Made by a program: the position numbers and the translations under genes. A model generated the notes under the pieces. The model made no database searches, was not told where the DNA came from, and saw nothing but the letters and a program-made list of their open reading frames with translations. This document shows, piece by piece, positions 57,401 to 64,000 of a DNA stretch of 64,000 nt. Origin of the DNA: Imbricaverruca yamaguchii (lineage: Eukaryota; Arthropoda; Thecostraca; Neoverrucidae); assembly GCA_034440575.1 (NCBI GenBank), contig JAOTOL010001641.1, positions 3,002,001 through 3,066,000 on the forward strand. Direction: 5' to 3'. Each line of letters starts with the position of its first letter. The stretch's first letter is position 1.

Positions 57401-58739
57401 CGGCACGTTAAACTTTCGGTCTAAATTCTGCCGTTGAACTGGTATTCATGGGTCGGGTGATGGGGCCAGGGTTCACGCAACAAGGTCTGCTTAGCAATAG
57501 AACCCTGGCTCCTCAAGCCACCCCAGCAACAATTCGGATTAAACTTTAAAAAAAAAATATATATGTATATATATTGTTTTGGAAATTCAGGTGATGGAAA
57601 GAGGAAGCAGCATATGTTTTGGTAACAGTACAATTCCGCATCCCTTCCCGTTGCATCATCTCCAGTCGTTCCTTTTATGATTTTATTCTGCTGCAGCTGT
57701 TCCGTGTGTTGCACGTTGCACGTTGGAATGGCTATTGTGCATCGTTAATCCGTTATCTCTCGTTGGGTCGGATTTCTTTTATTTTGCTTCAAGGCTTTGT
57801 TTACTAAATAATATGTACCTATCAATTGATGCTGCTGCTTGTGGATATTCTATCTTTTGACCATTGTATATTATCATCTTACATATTGTGGCTATATTGT
57901 TTTGCATGATTTTTAATGGCGCGTCTTGGTGTGAGATTGTGTTAAGTTGTGTTTAGGTCGGAATGTCGGAAACAGGCGAAACACGATCCGAAGGATTCGT
58001 GATCACGGGATCATCTATTGGTTGCGCAGTAACTCCTCTATCTGCTCTGACCTGGACGACTTCACTAGCGGTGCTCCGATTCACCACCACTCTTCATGAC
58101 AAGGCGACAGAGCGCGGCCGCGGACTGGACGCCAGGGACAACAGCAAAGGTGCCATGAACGGCAAGCTGCAGTATTCTGTGACTGACATAAAGGTCGTCA
58201 GTGATTTGAAGGCTCTTGAGCAGGTGAGGCATGTCGAATGCCTTGAGATCGTTCACGACAGCATCGCAAAGCTCGTCAGTCAGCGTTTGATACCGCCGAC
58301 TGCAACCGTGGAGAGGGAGGTTGTCAAGGCAGCCTACATGTGTCTGTTCAGCCAGCCATCCGGCATGCGCAACTAGCAGCTTCTGCGAGCCCTGCAAATG
58401 GAGTCGGCCTAGAGCCACGCGTTGAAGCAGTACGCTCACTTGGTCATAAGGCTATGGCTGTTAAGCCCGCCCGAATCTGTCGTTGAGAGCATGGGGAGTG
58501 TGGTGTGAGACATATTTGGCGCTCATCGGCAGCTGGACCACCGAAACGCTGAGTACGAGCTTATGATACGCTGGAACGGGCCTGATGTTCATCATGCTGA
58601 GGCCTTAATTCAGGCAGTACAACGCAAATTTAATAACAACTTCATCAGGCAGTCAGTTGACATCAGGACAGAGCTACAGGACACTGTGATCAGACCCCAC
58701 AATTCAAAAGTGTGCCGCAGATCAGCTGTCTTCAAATAA
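54434..58739 (+). pseudogene. Spliced DNA-transposon transposase-like pseudogene (different family)
   Basis: The first frame, 54434-55984, is open but for TGA at 55499-55501. A Ser/Pro-rich N-terminus is followed by FKYYFGLGDTFKEGQVLPKQ, PCISICADKVTVAKRTIDIT, VAVVTEAPSDSMIQSFVI, AAVCMDGQYHHNKVPEKLLH and VVLWDGTHLLNLADEDARRS. A second piece, about 56740-57062, ends TAHDK|GTCAGT. The last piece, 57963-58739, contains LQYSVTDIKVVSDLKALEQ and ends FGAHRQLDHRNAEYELMIRW, with stops at 58374, 58410 and 58506 before TAA. The D(K)xT...DG..H...WD..H order suggests an RNase-H-like transposase of invertebrate genomes. I cannot name the superfamily. Multiple stops make it non-functional. Confidence 0.65.
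57222..57550 (+). mobile_element. tRNA-derived SINE
   Basis: An A box (ATATCTCAGTTGG) near 57230 and a B box (GGTTTCGAGTCG) near 57290, followed by a GC-rich body and an A-rich 3' end, (A)10 at 57549. It lies in the presumed intron of the transposase-like pseudogene, behind a (CA)n/(TA)n tract at 57150-57205. Confidence 0.7.
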
Positions 58740-58817
58740 GAGCAGTTCGCGAGCATTTCTTCTCTGCTCCCAGTTGCCGATCAAGCCATGCATCGATCCG
58801 ATCCGAGCCAGGACAAA

Positions 58818-58986
58818 TAATAATAATTAATGATTATTTGTTATTTAACTCCTATAGTTATTTCGCGTCGGCATCTGTGATGCCGTGTCCGCGCCACGAG
58901 GGGAGAAGCTGATCGGTCGGCAGCGCGGGTCGAACCCACGACCTTTGCCGTGTGAGACAGTCGCATTTACCAACTGATCTATCCTT
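58818..58986 (-). mobile_element. tRNA-derived SINE, left half of an inverted pair
   Basis: On the minus strand it starts GGGGGAAGGATAGATCAGTT, with B box GGGTTCGACCC, a GACACGGCATC..GATGCCGACG body, GCGAAATAACTATAG and an (AAT)n tail. It is the same family as 59035-59215. Confidence 0.82.
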
Positions 58987-59034
58987 CCCCCGAGGTAAGC
59001 CGATGGAGCCAGCCAGTTACGACCGCCTGTTTGC

Positions 59035-59215
59035 GGGGGAAGGATAGCTCAGTTGGTTAGAGCGTCTGTCTCGCATAACAAGGGTTCCATCCGCTCTGTC
59101 GATCAATGAACTTCTCCACTCGCGGACACGGCGTTATAGTTGCCGATGCGAAATAACCATAGCAGTTGAAAGCGTCGTGAAATGACACAATAATAATAAT
59201 TATTATTATTATCAT
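59035..59215 (+). mobile_element. tRNA-derived SINE, right half of an inverted pair
   Basis: GGGGGAAGGATAGCTCAGTT (A box TAGCTCAGTTGG), degenerate B box GGGTTCCATCC, GACACGGCGTTATAG, GCGAAATAACCATAG and an (AAT)n tail. The body continues past the tRNA part and there is no closing acceptor stem, so this is not a tRNA gene. Confidence 0.82.
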
Positions 59216-59596
59216 CACCTGTTTGCTCCGCTGCCGACTGGTTAGCCTATTAGCGCACTTAGTTTTAACTCGTTGGTTGTTGAGATCAACAACGAAGTTG
59301 GTGCTGAGTTTTGACACCATGTAGCGGCTCGTGTTTCATGAACTCGTAAATATAAAGATACGGTTTGCGGCATGTTTTGTCTTTGTCTCCAGAAATGCGG
59401 GCGGAAGAGATCAGTTCTCCACGATGGTAAAACGTTTTTTGCCTAAAATAAAAACCCTGTAAAAATACTGCAAAACATGGAACTAAAGTGGGCTGAAACA
59501 AAGAACTTCACGGGACAATATCTTTGGAGTGGTGGAAAAGTTATGGCGAAAAATTTCGTTGGTGGAATTTGCGACCATTTTTTCACCTCTGCTTTC

Positions 59597-60090
59597 AAGG
59601 GCCCCGGTGATTCTTCTCGGGTCCCAGCATGATTTACAGGCGCTCGGTCCGACATTTTTGGCCCCACATCGTGATTCCCAGGACCCTGCCCCAAAACGTG
59701 AATTTTATGGCACGGCTTTTGGGCCCCCCAGCATGGTTTTCAGGAGCCATGATCCGCTTTGTTGGGCCCTGGGCGTTATTTGCGTGGTTGCAGGCGGACC
59801 TTTTAAGGTTGCAGATTTTAAGAGGCTAGGCTCGACTTTTTGGAGGCCTCAGACGTATATTGTACGGCCTGGTTCCATTTTTTTATCCCCAGCCTCATTT
59901 TCAGGGACCCCGGACCGATTTTTATGTGGCACAATGTGATTTTCAGGGGCCTCGGTGAGGCTTTGGGGGCATTATCAGGCACCACTGCGCAACTTTTGTA
60001 GGCCCTCAACAATATTTTCAAGGACCCAGGTGCGATTTGTGGCCCTAGTGGGTGCATGGCGCAATTTTTCCAAACCCCGGCGCGATTGGG
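59597..60090. repeat. Diverged minisatellite (GGCCC..TGATTTTCAGG..CCC)
   Basis: The phrases GGCCC(C), T(G/T)ATTTTCAGG and CCCCGG..CGA(T/C)TTTT recur about every 35-45 bases, with much divergence. The open frames across it (on both strands) are by-products of the repeat. Confidence 0.6.
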
Positions 60091-60238
60091 AATTGTTAGG
60101 AACGGCGTGTTCGCAGCACTGTTACATGGTATTGCACGCTGGATAACGAATTTATTACGTGTTTCTCAGGCTTCGTTGGGCTTCGTTGCTACCGTGGTGG
60201 TAGAAGCTGCCAAGACCGAGAGGCATCTGCAACTTTAA

Positions 60239-60346
60239 ATGGATGCCACCTTCCGTGCCGCCCCCAAGCTGTTCACCCAGCTGCTCGTCATTTTGGCGAT
60301 AATCAACAATGCGGTACTTCCTACAATCTTTGTCGAGATGTCGAGA
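60239..60346 (+). pseudogene. MULE-like transposase exon fragment
   Basis: Thirty-six codons, MDATFRAAPKLFTQLLVI followed by LAIINNAVLPTIFVEM, ending SR|GTAAGT. The pattern D(G/A)TF..(A/V)P.LF.QL..I......P..(Y/F)..M is the first catalytic-Asp block of MULE/FLYWCH-type transposases. No other block of that family is visible; the sequence then runs into the (GA)n tract. Confidence 0.5.
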
Positions 60347-60349
60347 GTA

Positions 60350-61075
<726 letters not shown>

Positions 61076-63000
61076 GAGTTTTTGACTGGACCAAATTGTC
61101 ACAAATACGGATCCGTTTGGCAATCGGCAAGTGGGTGGGAGCAGGTCAACCTGCAGCTCCAGTATAAGCGGGGAGGGGGGGGGACTGCTCGTCAGGGCAA
61201 AGCTTCGATACAAGCAGGACGGTGTATCTACCCCCGGTCGGGACGAGAGCAGGTTTTCTTGACTTCCCTAGCTCCACTTCAGACGACCTGTGGCGACTAC
61301 TTCGTGTGGTTGAGCCAGGCTTGTGCGTCAACCCACTTCTGTTGACCCATGTAACTAGAATATAACAACACAACATTTCATTGCTGGCGTTGTGGGCGTA
61401 TTCCGTCCCCTCCTTCGGTAAGGGTGTGAAATAGCCACTTATTATACCTACATCAATCCTGTAGCACTTAGGAGTGAATAATACTGAAGAATACTGAGCT
61501 AATCACTGAAGGACACTGAAATGAAGAAGACGTTCTGGGAGCAAATGCATCTGCAAGATGAACAGCTCCACATATGTGGCCAAAGATCGTCCACTGACGG
61601 TAACACCGCGAGACGTGCGTTTCGGGATGAGGAGGCGTTTGCAGCGGTGATCGGTGTAGACATCAGCTCATCCACAGTCACCGAGCGCTGCAGAAAAGCC
61701 CATAGCAGAGTATGCCTAGCAAAAGAGGCACTCGCCCTTCTCAATGGCGACGGCAAAGTCGTACACACAACGGATGTCACAGTCATGACGTCCCACTCGT
61801 ACCCAGCTGAGCGACTTGTCGACTAGGACTCTAGTGACGGGAACTTTAGTCACACATATGTACACACACACCAGAGAATATACGCTTAATATGGTGTCGG
61901 CGCGGTGGGTGGGATCAGTTTACTACCAACGTAACTAAGTACATGTGTAGGTCATGTGAGACGTGGATGATCATGTAATACCTATCCGCGCACAGAAGTG
62001 TTGATGTTGACCTCTTGTGTAACCTGAGTGGTGTTGTACGATGCATGCGCAATATAGATGGAGCCTTGCAGAAGTTATCTGCTAAAATTAGGCATATTAT
62101 TGATGTTCACATAATTAATTTCTATATCATACAATAACCTTTCTATGATGAGAACATACAGTGGAGAGTTATTTCGCTCTGGGTGTATATTCTGGTACAA
62201 CCCTTTGTTAAACCACAAAAAAAATTCAATCTAGCAGTCGAATTATCACTGCCATGCATTATTATCTGGCATGTCGTGCCTTGCTAAGCATAGGCTTTTT
62301 GACTCCGGAGACGCTTTCAATGATGAAATATAAGGCATACAAGACATATGTCTTGTACGTAGGATCATAGTAACTTTCGACTGTATTTTCTAGTCATCGA
62401 GGAAAGGTCATGGTGTGATGGTGATCAAATGATGTTCCTCGCCAGAGCGCTAAATAATTTAATTTACTTGTACTTTTTTACTGTTGGCCACCGCACACAC
62501 GGCATTAGCCGGGATCACCAATTGCGCATTATTTATACCCCGGATCACCAATTTCCGGAACCGACATTCGTCATCAATTTACCAACAACCCTTATGCGAT
62601 GAATTAGCCCACCACCTTATCTTAGTATACGGCGGGATGTCGAGGATCTTGGGGGAGGGATCTAGAAAACATCAAGGTAATGGTTCGCTCCACGGCCCCA
62701 CGCTAGCATGTTTCACTCGCCATGCCGGCGTTAGCAAGAAGTTTTACTGGCATAATTGTTTTTTATTGACACTTGGCTTTGCGCCTGTCGATCGAATGCC
62801 TTTTTTGCAGATATGCGCGGTGTGCAAATATGGTCAGATATGGTCAATAACTGTCCGAAGAGGAGTTATTTTGCTCTGCTTTCACGCAGCAGGATGTGTC
62901 GGATGCCTTACGACGGTGTTCATCACATGCTGCGGACATGCGAGGTAACCGCCTTGTTGAGGCACATTTGAAGAGCGTCCCTGGGAACTGTACTTGTAAA
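61076..63000. other. No gene recognised
   Basis: A frame at 61521-61826 (101 codons, begins MKKTFWEQMHLQDEQ, contains DISSSTVTERCRKAHSR) is the only one with non-random-looking composition, and I do not recognise it. The remainder shows nothing. Confidence 0.35.
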
Positions 63001-63149
63001 GTTGTAGACGCCATCGAGAATAAAGGCTTTCCGAGCTTCATGGTGCTGTCTTGTATTACAAACCTCCATGGGCACGGACAGAACAGATACGCGCGCCGTC
63101 AAGGTCAAGAATGCCACGCAACAGTGATTGGTCGGTCGATTGGTTGGCT

Positions 63150-63306
63150 ATGGCTGTACGACGCACTGAGCAGCTGAGGCCATATGACATCGTCTGCCTT
63201 CCACCCTGGCAGGAAGGGCGGGCACCGCCGCGAATCGAACCTCGTACCTCTAGCACGCCAGCGGCTCAGCTTAGTTACTGCGCCAGCTTGCAGCGCCAGC
63301 GGCAGC
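63150..63306 (-). mobile_element. tRNA-derived SINE (another family)
   Basis: On the minus strand: CTGGCGCAGTAACTAAG (A-box-like) near 63283 and GAGGTTCGATTCG (B box) near 63232, then a GC-rich tail toward 63150. The 3' end is not defined. Confidence 0.5.
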
Positions 63307-63664
63307 ATTCGAGCTGCCGACAGAGACGCACAGGGAAGAAGTTGACCAATCAGCCGTCAGGTGATCGTCAGCGCATCCTAGACTATATGTGTGGCGATCT
63401 TGAAATAATCATGAGAGTTCGACATCAATGATCCCGACTTTGACCTTAAGTAATTCGGCTGTTTACGAACGCCTCTTTTAACCTTTATGCTCATGATGAT
63501 CAGTGCATCAAGTACTACCCGTGCAACAATTTTGAAGGAAAACTAGACGAGGCCGATCTCGATGGCCTTTGATCCTTGTCCCTGGATATCTCCGTAGCTC
63601 TTTTGTGATACCGCTTCTTGAATATGCTTCTGACAATCAGTGTACCGAGCTCAACCGCTAGATT

Positions 63665-64000
63665 ATCGGACAAATGTACGCATGCCAGATATACCTAAGC
63701 AAATGAAAGTAAGCAAATGCACGTTTGCACAAAAGTACGTGTGACAAATGTACGCAAAATACGTCAGCGCAAATGTACGTTTGAGTAACCGAGATATATC
63801 AATGATGATATTTTAATGTATGTACGTGATCGAAAAGTACATAATCGCAGATATACGTGAGTGCAAATGGACGTATGCGCAAGCATACGTATACGCAAAT
63901 GTATGTAAGTGCAAAAGTACGATGGCGCAAATGTATGTAAGGGCAAATGTATGCAAATGGACGTAAGCGCAAGCATACGTATACGCAAATGTACGCAAGT
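63665..64000. repeat. Short-unit tandem repeat (CGCAAATGTACGTA-like)
   Basis: Variants of GCAAATGTACGTA and CGCAAGCATACGTA recur every 12-16 bases from about 63670 to the window end, so the array continues outside. Confidence 0.8.

Noticed and set aside
59035..59108. tRNA gene
   Set aside because: A and B boxes are present, but the B box is degenerate, the 5' and 3' ends do not form an acceptor stem, and a second inverted copy shares a non-tRNA body and (AAT)n tail, as in a SINE.

Overview
This is a eukaryotic genomic window, almost certainly from an invertebrate. It has spliced coding sequence with GT-AG introns, several clades of non-LTR retrotransposon, cut-and-paste DNA transposons, tRNA-derived SINEs and a very high load of simple repeats: (TA)n, (CA)n/(GT)n, (GA)n and minisatellites. 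The Jockey-type element and the simple-repeat load fit an arthropod, perhaps a crustacean. That placement is inference only.

The one host gene I can support is CHMP7, an ESCRT-III/nuclear-envelope protein, on the minus strand between 10407 and 5649. Five coding exons with matching splice phases give about 310 codons. The exons for the C-terminal third were not found and probably lie beyond position 1. The introns hold a (TA)n palindrome, a 30-bp minisatellite and, unusually, tandem copies of the gene's own exon/intron borders. A GC-rich stretch at about 10930-11170 is a candidate promoter.

1-5 kb, 14-16 kb and 21.5-22.1 kb hold copies of one unclassified dispersed repeat family, called R1 here. 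CR1-like retrotransposon remnants lie at 11.7-13.3, 16.0-18.0 and 53.8-54.4 kb.

22.1-48.4 kb is dominated by a 24-bp minisatellite (8 codons, open in most frames; the long C/V/W/R- and H/T-rich open frames are not genes). It reads CA-rich from 22.1 to 29.5 kb and as its reverse complement from 33.8 to 48.4 kb. It is interspersed with a conserved non-coding block of about 550 bp (block A) that begins with a short hairpin. Together they form a giant interrupted inverted repeat. At its centre is a 4.27-kb DNA transposon with TIRs of about 365 bp, a TA target duplication and a frameshifted gene of an unusual transposase family. One copy of block A is split by a near full-length Jockey element (11-bp target duplication) and by a second, 5'-truncated LINE flanked by 151-bp direct repeats. 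A 645-bp foldback MITE follows the array.

49-64 kb holds a decayed relative of the same transposase family (51.2-52.5 kb), a different spliced transposase-like pseudogene (54.4-58.7 kb), three SINE loci (one an inverted pair), a MULE-like exon fragment, a 0.7-kb (GA)n tract and minisatellites. Beyond CHMP7 the window is a nested transposon and repeat landscape; no operon-like organisation is expected or seen.
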